Of a stretch of 64,000 nt of DNA, positions 37,365 through 45,086 are shown piece after piece. Under the pieces are notes generated by a model. The model saw only the letters and a list, made by a program, of their open reading frames with translations. It was not told the origin of the DNA and did no database searches. The stretch lies in NCBI RefSeq assembly GCF_004295345.1, contig NZ_CP036200.1, forward strand, positions 992,001 through 1,056,000, written 5' to 3'. This stretch comes from Shewanella maritima (GTDB taxonomy: Bacteria > Pseudomonadota > Gammaproteobacteria > Enterobacterales > Shewanellaceae). How positions within the stretch are numbered: position 1 is the first letter of the stretch; each line of letters starts with the position of its first letter. Both the position numbers and the translations under genes were made by a program.

Positions 37365-38354
37365 CTATCTCGCCTTATCAATCGCCTCACACATAGCGCG
37401 AACGCCTTTAACCGCTCGCGGCGCGGCGCGGTGAAGTAAGTCGGCATCTAATTGATAAATGTGCTTATTGCTCACTGCTGGTAACTCTGGCCATTTGCTC
37501 CATTCAATACCAAGGTAGTTACCCTTTTCCTGACTTTGCAAAATCACCTCTGCGCCACCTAAAAGCACATTTTCAATGCTCACTATCGGGTATTCACTCG
37601 CTGCATCATAAAAGATATTGTCGCCATTACAGGCGCTGATGATTTGCTCAATCCAACTGCCCTTTGCAACTGTGCGCAGTGGGTTTGACCACAGCTGGTA
37701 AAACACCTTTACTGGCGCTTTCGCCTGGTACTGGGCACGAATTGCTGCAAGCTCGGTTTCATACTCACGAGCTGCTTGCTCAGCTTGAGAGCGATGACCG
37801 GTTAGCTCGCCCAATTCACGTAAGTGCTTGGCAACGTCATCTAAGGTTTTGGCACTAGAGTTGTAGATAGGGAAACCAAGCTCAATGAGTTGATTAATAT
37901 CATTAAGCTTGTTGCCTGATTGCCACACCACGATTAAATCTGGGTCAATCTCAATCACACGCTCGATTTGAATACCATGATAACCGCCAATACGCGGAAT
38001 TGATTTAGCCGCTTCTGGGTAATCAGCGTGTTCAGTAGTGCCAAGGATTTTATCTCCTGCGCCGATGGCGTATAGCAGCTCGACAGAGTGCGGTGACAAA
38101 GCGATGATTTTTTTCGCAGGTTTCACGCGTGTTTCAAAGCTGTTTGCTTCAGAGCGGTTAGTCTCAGCTTGGCTGTTAGCTTCAGAGCGGCGAGTCTCAG
38201 CTTGTACTTGCAAAGTAATGAGCATTGCAGAAGCAGATAATCCACACGCCACAGCAAAGCCTAAAAGGCGACGCGCTTTAGAGGCTACCTTTAAGCCGAC
38301 TCCAAATGACTCTGCTCCCAATACCGCCGCAGCCTTTGATTTTTTTACTAACAA
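37365..38354 (-). CDS. btuF: BtuF-like periplasmic corrinoid/metal-chelate-binding protein
   Basis: About 329 residues. The mature part (from ~80) is a TroA/BtuF-type binding fold: KIIALSPHSVELLYAIGAG, IPRIGGYHGIQIERVIEIDPDLIVVWQSG, and late WPELPAVSNKHIYQLDADLLHR. Sequence flow parallels E. coli BtuF, so vitamin B12 delivery to a BtuCD transporter is likely; a siderophore ligand is possible. Oddities: the start is TTG, with AAGGA six bases upstream; a ~30-residue basic leader precedes the signal helix; and an 11-residue repeat (AETRRSEANSQ / AETNRSEANSF) follows it. No cobalamin riboswitch is seen. The DUF2235 gene is 31 bases upstream on the same strand. Confidence 0.85.
   Translation of the reverse strand: MLVKKSKAAAVLGAESFGVGLKVASKARRLLGFAVACGLSASAMLITLQVQAETRRSEANSQAETNRSEANSFETRVKPAKKIIALSPHSVELLYAIGAGDKILGTTEHADYPEAAKSIPRIGGYHGIQIERVIEIDPDLIVVWQSGNKLNDINQLIELGFPIYNSSAKTLDDVAKHLRELGELTGHRSQAEQAAREYETELAAIRAQYQAKAPVKVFYQLWSNPLRTVAKGSWIEQIISACNGDNIFYDAASEYPIVSIENVLLGGAEVILQSQEKGNYLGIEWSKWPELPAVSNKHIYQLDADLLHRAAPRAVKGVRAMCEAIDKAR
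38146..38204. repeat. 33-bp in-frame repeat in the BtuF-like gene
   Basis: GCTTCAGAGCGG..AGTCTCAGCTTG occurs at 38146 and again 33 bases later, encoding the 11-residue duplication just after the signal peptide. It lies in a linker, so it should not disturb the fold. Confidence 0.8.
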
Positions 38355-38385
38355 AACAATTCCTTATCCCCAGCTATATCTGGCG

Positions 38386-39423
38386 CTAGTCTACCAAATT
38401 ATCGGGCCAACCAAAGTCATCGATATAAGATTGTAAGTTCTTAGGGCGATAGCTCTCGTCATTGTCCCAGCGCTGTTTGACTGAACGGTGGATCTGCACT
38501 GGCGCAACCTGGTTGTCCAGCTCGCGATAAAATTTACGTTTAATGCGATAAAAACTGCGCCTTGAATTGTGCAGTCTTGCCATCGGCGTAGGCGCGAGTC
38601 TGTCAGTAAGATGGGCCTCAATCTGTAAATTTGCGGCTGTTGCCTGCTGCAGCATCCAAATAAGTGCGTTGTCAGATAACATTTGCCCATTTTTATCGGG
38701 CAAGTAGCTACCACCAATATTGCTGTGGGCACCGACAAACCACACCTGTTGCATGTCTACGCCATCACGTACCTGCCAAATTGTCGGCTCGAAATCACGT
38801 CTATGCTCGTCAATGGCTAAAGCGTGACGGGCAATCGACACATTGCTACCTATCTTGGTATCGTAAAACTCGTCTTTATCTTCAAACAAACCCAGCAGTG
38901 AACTAGGTATTCCCATTGCGCCAACGGTATCCCAAACCCCAACAAAGTGAATTTGCCTTGACTGATGGCTGTGATGCGCGCGAAATTGCTGTGATTTTAC
39001 CCCATCTGGTGCATAGGACTTTGCCTGGGTTTTATAGTGGTCAAACGCTTGCTGGATCAGTTTGGCATCAGCGCGTTTTACTATGCCGCAATTGTTGATC
39101 AGCCCGCATAGACAGCGCACGGTATAAGCACCTCGGCTAAAGCCAAATAAATAGATTTGATCGCCAGCTTCATAGTTCTGCACTATATAGCGATAGCAGT
39201 CGACAATATTTTTATGTAACCCTCGACCTGTAGCACCGCCAATCACATTGTCGTAATACGAACCTACGCCCCAGTCGTAAAACACTTGCTGATTGACCCC
39301 ATCACTTGCCACAGGCGTTATCGCTCTGGCAAGCTGCAGTACATTACTGGCTTGATCTTTAGTTAGATCTTCTTCTGGTCGATTCCAGGTGCCATCAGCA
39401 CATATCACTATCCGTTTTGCCAT
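38386..39423 (-). CDS. DUF2235 domain protein (putative alpha/beta hydrolase)
   Basis: 345 residues. The opening MAKRIVICADGTWNRPEEDL, the nucleophile elbow YLFGFSRGAYTVRCL (serine in GFSRGA) and FVGVWDTVGAMGIP are diagnostic of DUF2235, a family that includes the Tle1 phospholipase effectors. No type VI secretion genes or immunity gene are nearby, so an effector role is not supported here; many free-standing members have unknown substrates. The second ATG (39423) is chosen because GAGGG is six bases upstream. It probably shares a transcript with the BtuF-like gene. Confidence 0.85.
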   Translation of the reverse strand: MAKRIVICADGTWNRPEEDLTKDQASNVLQLARAITPVASDGVNQQVFYDWGVGSYYDNVIGGATGRGLHKNIVDCYRYIVQNYEAGDQIYLFGFSRGAYTVRCLCGLINNCGIVKRADAKLIQQAFDHYKTQAKSYAPDGVKSQQFRAHHSHQSRQIHFVGVWDTVGAMGIPSSLLGLFEDKDEFYDTKIGSNVSIARHALAIDEHRRDFEPTIWQVRDGVDMQQVWFVGAHSNIGGSYLPDKNGQMLSDNALIWMLQQATAANLQIEAHLTDRLAPTPMARLHNSRRSFYRIKRKFYRELDNQVAPVQIHRSVKQRWDNDESYRPKNLQSYIDDFGWPDNLVD

Positions 39424-39784
39424 TTTCATCCCTCGCGCATCGTGCAGCTATTACCATACAGGCAAAAGCTGCAGTTTGCTTAATACCTATGATTGCTTTT
39501 GTCGCTAGTTCAACATTTGCTGAGAAGTTTCAACGAAAGTTTGGCTGATATTTTTAACCGTATTGTGTATCACACCCTCTAAAAATCGCAGCAATTATTA
39601 TTAATAAGTTAACTAAATTAGCTAATTGCTATATTTGGAGCGATTCCATTGCTTAGTCCTTGCAATACGCTATTTTACAACGCAAAATCGCGCGGTTATT
39701 ACAACATAATAAGGCATTTACGCCACCGCTATTTAGCTAGGTTTATGTCACGAACTGATAGCGATACACAGCACAGAGAGCAAG
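39424..39784. other. Divergent intergenic region
   Basis: No gene is seen between the divergent DUF2235 and metallo-beta-lactamase genes. The centre (39585-39640) is strongly AT-rich and is the likely promoter zone for both; no operator-like symmetry of note was found. Confidence 0.4.
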
Positions 39785-40639
39785 ATGAAAAAGTCAATCC
39801 GCCATCCACACAGATTGAATCAAGTAAGCAAGCTTGTTACCCGCATCGCTTCATCAAAAGCGCTGAAAACAGGTTTAATCGCCAGCGCACTAACCTTACC
39901 CGGCTATATGACGGCCGAAGCGGCACAATGTAAAACCAGTTCGCAACACGCAAAAATGCCAGCACTGAAAAAAGGTAAGTTCAGTGTTAATCGCATTACC
40001 AAGAACGTGTATATGCATAGCTCGTACGTGCAAACGCAAAACTTTGGCATGGTTGGGTCAAACGGATTGATTTATGTGGATGGCAAACAAGCCTACTTGG
40101 TCGATACGCCGTGGACAGCAGAAGACACCAAGCAACTGGTCGCCTGGGTAGACAAGCAAGGTTTAACCTTAGCAGCTAGCATTTCGACCCATTCCCATAC
40201 TGATCGTACAGGTGGAGTTGGTTATTTAAATAGCATTAACGTGCCAACTTATGTGTCTGACAAGACCAATGCGCTGCTACAAAAAACAGGTCAGCCACTG
40301 GCAAGCGAGAGCTTTAGTGGTGACTTTTTTGCAATGCTAGAGAATAAAATCGAAGTCCACTATGTTGGCGCAGGCCATACCGAAGACAACCTAGTCGTCT
40401 GGTTACCTGAACATAAATTCCTGTACGGTGGCTGCCTAGTAAAAAGTATCCGCAGCCGCACTTTAGGTTATGTGGGTGAAGCCAATATCGACGCATGGCC
40501 GAGCTCAATTGCCCATCTTAAAGACAAATTCAAAGATGCAAAAACCATCATGCCTGGCCATGGCGCCATTGGCGATCAGTGCCTGCTAGATCACACCATA
40601 GATCTCATTGAAAAATACACCGCGGGTATGATGAAGTAA
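39785..40639 (+). CDS. subclass B1 metallo-beta-lactamase
   Basis: 284 residues with a long basic leader and a signal peptide ending near AEAA (~47). All six zinc ligands of subclass B1 are present: His136, His138 and Asp140 (STHSHTDRTGG), His198 (GAGHTEDNLVVWLPE), Cys217 (LYGGCLVKS) and His259 (MPGHG). VDTPWTAEDTKQL, VPTYVSDKTNALL and NKIEVHYVGAGHT closely follow IMP-type enzymes. B1 enzymes hydrolyse penicillins, cephalosporins and carbapenems in the periplasm. Chromosomal B1 enzymes (SFB-1, SLB-1) are known from Shewanella, so this may be an intrinsic gene; which allele cannot be told. A GAGAG stretch lies upstream of the ATG. It is not divergent from a LysR gene, so AmpR-type control is not suggested. 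Confidence 0.92.
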   Translation: MKKSIRHPHRLNQVSKLVTRIASSKALKTGLIASALTLPGYMTAEAAQCKTSSQHAKMPALKKGKFSVNRITKNVYMHSSYVQTQNFGMVGSNGLIYVDGKQAYLVDTPWTAEDTKQLVAWVDKQGLTLAASISTHSHTDRTGGVGYLNSINVPTYVSDKTNALLQKTGQPLASESFSGDFFAMLENKIEVHYVGAGHTEDNLVVWLPEHKFLYGGCLVKSIRSRTLGYVGEANIDAWPSSIAHLKDKFKDAKTIMPGHGAIGDQCLLDHTIDLIEKYTAGMMK

Positions 40640-40687
40640 GCCTAGCGCTTCGCTATTCAAAACTTGCTTGAGTAAAGCTAAACATCG

Positions 40688-40749
40688 CTAAATAACAAAG
40701 CCGCCTTGTTGCTAAGGTGGCTCTCATATTTAGAGGCTTTGTTATTTAG
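40688..40749. terminator. Long hairpin after the beta-lactamase
   Basis: CTAAATAACAAAGCC (40688-40702) and GGCTTTGTTATTTAG (40735-40749) pair perfectly over 15 bp. The 32-base interior forms a smaller stem (GCCTT/AAGG.GGC). The A- and T-rich arms could act as a bidirectional terminator, though the interior is longer than usual. Confidence 0.55.
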
Positions 40750-40890
40750 TGACTCTGTTAGTTAGCTAGCTACCTTGCTTTTAACGGTAGCTTTTTGGGT
40801 GACCGTTAGTAATACTGGCGCTATAAACGTCACAAGTATGGGCCACAGCTAGGTGCAGCGGCTAAAACGAAAGCGCGCTAATATTCTCCT

Positions 40891-41868
40891 ATGATCAATC
40901 AAATCAATCTCGCGGACCTTAGGGCATTTGTATTAATTGCCGAGCAAGGTAACCTCACTAAAGCGGCTGAAATACTGGCCGTTTCGCGCTCCCATGTGTC
41001 ACGTCAGTTAAGCTCGCTTGAAAAGCAACTGGGTGTCACCCTGGTGATCCGCACCACTCGCAGCTTAAAGATCACCCAAGCAGGTGAACAGCTACTAAAA
41101 CAGGCACAAACAGCATTAAACCAACTTGATCAGGCGCTACTTGCCACCATTGATGACAATGACGCCATTCGCGGCAAACTCGCAATCAATTGTGTTGGCG
41201 GTCCGATTGGGGAAGATGTGGTTACTGAACTGATTAGCGATTTTATGCTACAACACCCTGAAGTGGATATCGAGCTCGATTTTAGCAGCCATCGAATTGA
41301 TCTGATTAAAGATGAGTTTGATCTGGCATTTCGTATGGGTGAGTTAGATGATGCAGGTTTCGTTGGCCGTAAATTAATGCAAATAGATATGCTTACCCTA
41401 GCCAGCCCAGCTTATTTAGCGAAGTATGGCAAGCCAAAGCATCCAAGCGAACTAAAACACCACCGTTGCATTACAGGGTCAGTGACTCAATGGCGCTATC
41501 GCGCAAGCGAAGCAAATACAGAATTGAACAACACGGCTACTGACAAAAACGGCTCTGATAAAAACGGCTCTGACAAAAATGGGTCTGTGCAGCAGCAAAC
41601 TAGCCCTCATTACGAAGTCAATATTGCGGGTAAACTTCGCTGTAAAAATGGTCGTACTTTGGTTAACGCAGCGCTTAAAAGCAACGGCATTATTCGCGTG
41701 CCTGAAATGTATTGCCGAGCACAAATTCAGTCAGGTGAACTCGTCGCAATTATGCCCAATTGGCATATCGCCAGCGTCCCCTTTTATGCTATTTATCATA
41801 AAGACAAATATCAACCAAAACGCCTCCGTGCCTTTATCGAGTTTTGTGTTGAGCGCTTTAGGTATTAG
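40891..41868 (+). CDS. LysR family transcriptional regulator
   Basis: 325 residues. The N-terminal winged HTH (LADLRAFVLIAEQGNLTKAAEILAVSRSHVSRQLSSLEKQ) is followed by an effector domain of the CrgA-like group (FDLAFRMGELDDAGFVGRKL). About 20 extra residues (~212-236) separate the halves of the effector domain and include three tandem DKNGS units, making the protein longer than usual. No good ribosome-binding site precedes the ATG. It lies downstream of the beta-lactamase on the same strand and is convergent with the SDR gene; the target is unknown. Confidence 0.9.
   Translation: MINQINLADLRAFVLIAEQGNLTKAAEILAVSRSHVSRQLSSLEKQLGVTLVIRTTRSLKITQAGEQLLKQAQTALNQLDQALLATIDDNDAIRGKLAINCVGGPIGEDVVTELISDFMLQHPEVDIELDFSSHRIDLIKDEFDLAFRMGELDDAGFVGRKLMQIDMLTLASPAYLAKYGKPKHPSELKHHRCITGSVTQWRYRASEANTELNNTATDKNGSDKNGSDKNGSVQQQTSPHYEVNIAGKLRCKNGRTLVNAALKSNGIIRVPEMYCRAQIQSGELVAIMPNWHIASVPFYAIYHKDKYQPKRLRAFIEFCVERFRY
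41542..41586. repeat. 15-bp in-frame tandem repeat in the LysR gene
   Basis: GA(C/T)AAAAACGGCTCT occurs three times in a row, the third with two changes, encoding DKNGS three times. It is a surface-linker expansion inside the effector domain. Confidence 0.9.
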
Positions 41869-41904
41869 GCATGCACTACAAGATAAAGATGACAGAGACC
41901 CAAT

Positions 41905-42035
41905 TGTACCTATGCCAAATTGGCATACTTTAAACCCACAGCATCCCCTTTTACGCCATTTACCATAAAGACAAATATCAACCCAAGCGCCTGCGTGCCT
42001 TTATCGAGTTTTGTGTTAAGCGCTTTAGGCAGTAA
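41905..42035 (+). pseudogene. Duplicated 3' remnant of a LysR gene
   Basis: From ATGCCAAATTGGCAT (41912) to GCTTTAGGCAGTAA the sequence repeats the last ~40 codons of the intact LysR gene (ATGCCCAATTGGCAT at 41752 onward), including AAAGACAAATATCAACC and TTTATCGAGTTTTGTGTT. The second copy carries indels in its first third and has no upstream reading frame. It is probably left from a tandem LysR paralogue removed by recombination, or a partial duplication of the present gene. Confidence 0.85.
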
Positions 42036-42091
42036 TGGCTATCTAATTTAGTAGTCTTGTAAAAAAGCATTGATTCACAAGCTATAAAAAT

Positions 42092-42120
42092 ACAAAAGGA
42101 AGCACTTGGCTTCCTTTTGT
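42092..42120. terminator. Terminator between LysR and SDR genes
   Basis: ACAAAAGGAAGC, five-base loop, GCTTCCTTTTGT; perfect 12-bp stem followed by TT and preceded by A-rich sequence, so it can serve either strand. Confidence 0.8.
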
Positions 42121-42148
42121 TTAAGTGCGGCGCAACACTGCCATCTAT

Positions 42149-42212
42149 ACGCTACTTAACTCTACTATTAACGCGCTACTTAAACTCTACCATTAACGCG
42201 CTAATTAACACT
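42149..42212. repeat. 24/25-bp tandem repeat, about 2.5 copies
   Basis: ACGCGCTACTTAA.CTCTAC.ATTA recurs with starts of GCTA at 42151, 42175 and 42200, just before the SDR stop codon. It is noncoding. Confidence 0.7.
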
Positions 42213-42221
42213 AAGAGCTAA

Positions 42222-42941
42222 TTATGGCTGCTGACGTGTTGGTGCCAGTGCAATCTCACGAATACACACGTTCTGTGGTTGGCTATAGGCAAAACTTACC
42301 GCGCGCGCCACATCATCAGCAGCTAATACGCCGCCCATGTCTTGTTTCCAACTATCGTAACCTGCTTTGATTTCATCTGATGTTGTATGTGACAACAGCT
42401 CAGTTTCAACGGCACCTGGAGAAATCGTGGTTAAACGCACATCGCTATCTGCGACTTCTTCACGAACAGTTTCAGTAATAGCGTGCACGGCGAACTTAGT
42501 ACCACAGTACGCGGCATGATTAGCAAACGTTTTGCGACCAGCAATCGAGCTGATATTGATCACTGTGCCTGTTTTACGCAGTTTCATATCCTTAAGTACA
42601 GTTTGCATACCGTGCAATAACCCCATGACATTGACATCAAACATGCGCTGCCACTCGTCACTATCTTGAGTATCGATTTGCCCAAGCAACATCACGCCTG
42701 CATTGTTAATTAAGCAATCTACCGCGCCAAATTGTGCCTCAGCTTTTGCCACTGCAGCGCTAAACGCTTGTTTGTCAGTCACATCAACTGCTTCACAAAG
42801 CGCATTTGGTAAATTTAGCGCAGTTAAACGCTCAACACGACGGGCAATCAGTAGTAGCGGATGCCCTTCATCGCTCAAACGTTTTGCAATGCTTTCACCG
42901 ATACCTGAGCTTGCACCTGTAATAACCACTAACTTTTTCAT
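42222..42941 (-). CDS. short-chain dehydrogenase/reductase (SDR)
   Basis: 239 residues with the classical SDR motifs: cofactor motif VITGASSGIGESIAKRL, LINNAGV, the catalytic Ser-Tyr-Lys set in NISSIAGRKTFANHAAYCGTK, and ISPGAVETELLSH. ARR after the second strand points to NADP(H). It resembles the YdfG-like group, which reduces small alcohols or aldehydes; substrate is unknown. The ATG at 42941 has AGAGG six bases upstream; the preceding GTG is less likely. Confidence 0.9.
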   Translation of the reverse strand: MKKLVVITGASSGIGESIAKRLSDEGHPLLLIARRVERLTALNLPNALCEAVDVTDKQAFSAAVAKAEAQFGAVDCLINNAGVMLLGQIDTQDSDEWQRMFDVNVMGLLHGMQTVLKDMKLRKTGTVINISSIAGRKTFANHAAYCGTKFAVHAITETVREEVADSDVRLTTISPGAVETELLSHTTSDEIKAGYDSWKQDMGGVLAADDVARAVSFAYSQPQNVCIREIALAPTRQQP

Positions 42942-42991
42942 CACTTACCTCTAACTTGTACATCGACCAATTCAGTTTGTGCAGCCTGTAT

Positions 42992-43260
42992 CTAGGGCGT
43001 GTTGATCTTTCAAGATTATTTTTGCAGCTGCTTGTTGGAAATTTATACAAGGCAACGACTTTGATGTGTGGTTGTTCCACATGATAAGTCGTTAACGCAG
43101 TAGAAATGACAACAAGCGCTGCCTGAAAGGTTCGTTTAAAAGCACTTTACTCTTTGTTGCGAGCGAATTTGTTTAGGTGACTAGACGTCATCGCTCGCGT
43201 CGCGATTAAAGTGCTTTTAATTCGAACAAATTCTAATCAGCAAAGATCAACACGCCCTAG
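42992..43260. mobile_element. MITE-like element with perfect terminal inverted repeats
   Basis: A 269-bp noncoding block bounded by CTAGGGCGTGTTGATCTTT (42992-43010) and its exact reverse complement (43242-43260). If the outer CTAG is a 4-bp target duplication, it fits the YTAR preference of IS5-group elements, with 15-bp termini starting GGCG. The interior is nested palindrome: AACGACTT/AAGTCGTT around TGTGG/CCACA (43054-43093), and GTTCG.TTTAAAAGCACTTTA (43130-43149) against its complement (43207-43227) with GCGAGCGA/TCGCTCGC inside. No transposase frame is present, so it would depend on a helper elsewhere. Confidence 0.8.
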
Positions 43261-43444
43261 TTAGCTGCGACAGTGAGGTAATAATAACGAGCCAAGATTT
43301 GTTGATATATAGCGATAAAGTTCACAAACTGTTGCCAGATAACAACAATAGGCCTAGGCGCTGAGCTAATGGCTTAGGTTTGAGCTTGTGGCTTAGCTTT
43401 GAGGGCTAAGCTTTGAGAATCGAGAATTAAAATTGCTGATTGGT

Positions 43445-44029
43445 TTAGCTTTGCTCCGCTTTAGCTTGTTGACGTTTAGCGCGCTTTTTCTTGTAGTGCG
43501 CTTTAGTGGAGATATACAAGGTCTTCTTCACTTCGCAAAATACCTTGTCTCTGGCTTTGTTGGTTAATTGGGTAGTTTTAATCAGGTTGATTTCTTGTTG
43601 CTGCTCAACATCGCGCTTGATTTGCTCAAGCTCTTGCTCAGTAAATACAAAGTCTGCATATAAATCTTCACGGGCTGGCGCTTTAAAGTAGATTTCAGCT
43701 GACTTATCCCACACCACATACTGACTATCAAGCAGGTTAATCAGTTGCACCATAGGAATTGGGTCAACCGCAGAAAACATACTGCCACCAAAGATAGAGC
43801 CTACATAGTTGCGGTTACGGTAAGACAAAGGTAAACGCATAGTCACCTCGGTTAAGTCTTTCGACACCGATACGATCCGCCCAGTACTGCGACGATACAT
43901 AGGCAGCCAATTAAAACCGTATTTAAACAGCTTATCTTGACCTATTAGTTTAGGCCCAACTTTGGCAATCTTTTGATAGATGGTCACAGGCAACTTCTCT
44001 CTAACTTGCTCAGCAATAAAATCAAACAC
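43445..44029 (-). CDS. DUF4442/hotdog-fold thioesterase-like protein
   Basis: 194 residues. The middle holds a hotdog-type core: LTEVTMRLPLSYRNRNYVGSIFGGSMFSAVDPIPMVQLINLL, followed by KSAEIYFKAPAREDLYADF. This is the DUF4442 pattern, related to acyl-CoA thioesterases, but the catalytic residue is not obvious. The C-terminus is a basic tail (KKKRAKRQQAKAEQS). The start is GTG at 44029 without a clear ribosome-binding site. Confidence 0.8.
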   Translation of the reverse strand: MFDFIAEQVREKLPVTIYQKIAKVGPKLIGQDKLFKYGFNWLPMYRRSTGRIVSVSKDLTEVTMRLPLSYRNRNYVGSIFGGSMFSAVDPIPMVQLINLLDSQYVVWDKSAEIYFKAPAREDLYADFVFTEQELEQIKRDVEQQQEINLIKTTQLTNKARDKVFCEVKKTLYISTKAHYKKKRAKRQQAKAEQS

Positions 44030-44121
44030 TCGTTTGAACAGAGTATAGAAAACTCAAGTTGGAGTAAATGCCCTATTACTGCAAGCCCACCACTACGACT
44101 ACAACACTAAACTACTTATCT

Positions 44122-44139
44122 AAATTGGGTCAGAGTAAA
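44122..44139 (+). repeat. 18-bp direct repeat, left copy
   Basis: AAATTGGGTCAGAGTAAA is identical to 44946-44963. The two copies bracket the acetyltransferase gene and nothing else. Similar GGGTCAGAGTAAA words are, from memory, frequent next to REP-associated transposase genes in related genera. Confidence 0.85.
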
Positions 44140-44279
44140 CCTATAAAGCATTGATTAAAATCAACTTTAAAAAGTAGTTTTATTCCAAATGGAATCGCTT
44201 AAGCGTTATCTAAAGAACAGATACCTATTCCCAAGCTTGCTAGGCTCTTAAGCTTATTCTGTTTTAAAGAGGGCTCAAG

Positions 44280-44939
44280 ATGATGTATCGACGCGCAACT
44301 ATTGAAGATGTCAGCCAATTAGTTGCTTTGCAGCAATCCTGCCATATCGACAGTCTCGACGGGCAAGATAAGTCGCAAGGGTTTCTCAATACTGTATTAA
44401 GCGCTGAGCAACTCACTCACATCATCGAAACAGAACAAACGGTTTACGTAGCTGAGTTAGGCATCGCTGAGTTAGACGTCGCTGAACTAAAAGCTGACAA
44501 GTCGAAAGTAAAAGAACTCAATACCTCTGGGCCTTATAACTCTGAACTCAGCGTTACTCAGCAACGCAGGCAAATTGTCGCCATGGCGGTTTGTGCTTCA
44601 TGGCAGTTTTGGCAGTGCTCTGCCACGCTGACTCAGCTAAGTGAAAGCCTAGTGAACATTAGCCATAAACAAGGTGTTATCACTCCAGCAAATAGCTATT
44701 TTTGGGGACCTGTATGTGTGGGTGAGCAGTGCCGCGGCCAAGGAGTATTTGCCAAACTTTACGAGTACAGCGCAATGGAAATGGCAACAAACTACCAGTT
44801 TGTTTACACCTATGTTCATCAAGATAACGCCCGCTCTTTTGCGGCTCACATCAACAAAGCTGGTTTTAGCTATATCAAAGATATTGAATTTAACGGCGAT
44901 ACCTTTAAAGAGCTTATCAACACCACTTCCAACAACTAA
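44280..44939 (+). CDS. GNAT family N-acetyltransferase
   Basis: 219 residues. The C-terminal half has the GNAT acetyl-CoA motif VCVGEQCRGQGVFAKLYEYS and the following YTYVHQDNARSFAAHINKAGF. The N-terminal half contains a low-complexity insertion, AELGIAELDVAELKADKSK, from three 15-bp repeats (44451-44495). Substrate is unknown. GAGGG lies six bases before the first ATG. The gene is tightly flanked by two identical 18-bp repeats, so it may be a mobile cargo gene. Confidence 0.82.
   Translation: MMYRRATIEDVSQLVALQQSCHIDSLDGQDKSQGFLNTVLSAEQLTHIIETEQTVYVAELGIAELDVAELKADKSKVKELNTSGPYNSELSVTQQRRQIVAMAVCASWQFWQCSATLTQLSESLVNISHKQGVITPANSYFWGPVCVGEQCRGQGVFAKLYEYSAMEMATNYQFVYTYVHQDNARSFAAHINKAGFSYIKDIEFNGDTFKELINTTSNN
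44451..44495. repeat. 15-bp in-frame tandem repeat in the GNAT gene
   Basis: GCTGAGTTAG(G/A)C(A/G)TC twice, then a diverged third copy, encoding AELGI-AELDV-AELKA. Confidence 0.85.
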
Positions 44940-44945
44940 AGCAGC

Positions 44946-44963
44946 AAATTGGGTCAGAGTAAA
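44946..44963 (+). repeat. 18-bp direct repeat, right copy
   Basis: Second copy of AAATTGGGTCAGAGTAAA, six bases after the acetyltransferase stop and 824 bases from the first copy. Confidence 0.85.
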
Positions 44964-45086
44964 ACGCTAAGCAACTGAATTTATTACAAGTGAAAAGACT
45001 CATCTATGCACTTAGATTTCAATTTGGTTGCTTAAGACTATCAAGGTAAAATAGCGCGAATTTTATTTTAGGTTGTTAGTTGTAAT

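Noticed and set aside
38386..39423. DUF2235 protein as a type VI secretion phospholipase effector
   Set aside because: The family includes Tle1 effectors, but there is no VgrG, PAAR or immunity gene nearby; the context is a BtuF-like gene.
39430..39784. Cobalamin riboswitch upstream of the DUF2235/BtuF-like pair
   Set aside because: No B12-box-like sequence was seen on the minus strand in the intergenic region.
39649..39933. Plus-strand reading frame overlapping the start of the beta-lactamase
   Set aside because: It overlaps the signal-peptide region of a well-supported gene in another frame and has no family features.
39785..41868. AmpR/AmpC-type regulatory pair of LysR regulator and beta-lactamase
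   Set aside because: The LysR gene is downstream in the same orientation, separated by a long hairpin, not divergent, and belongs to the CrgA-like group.
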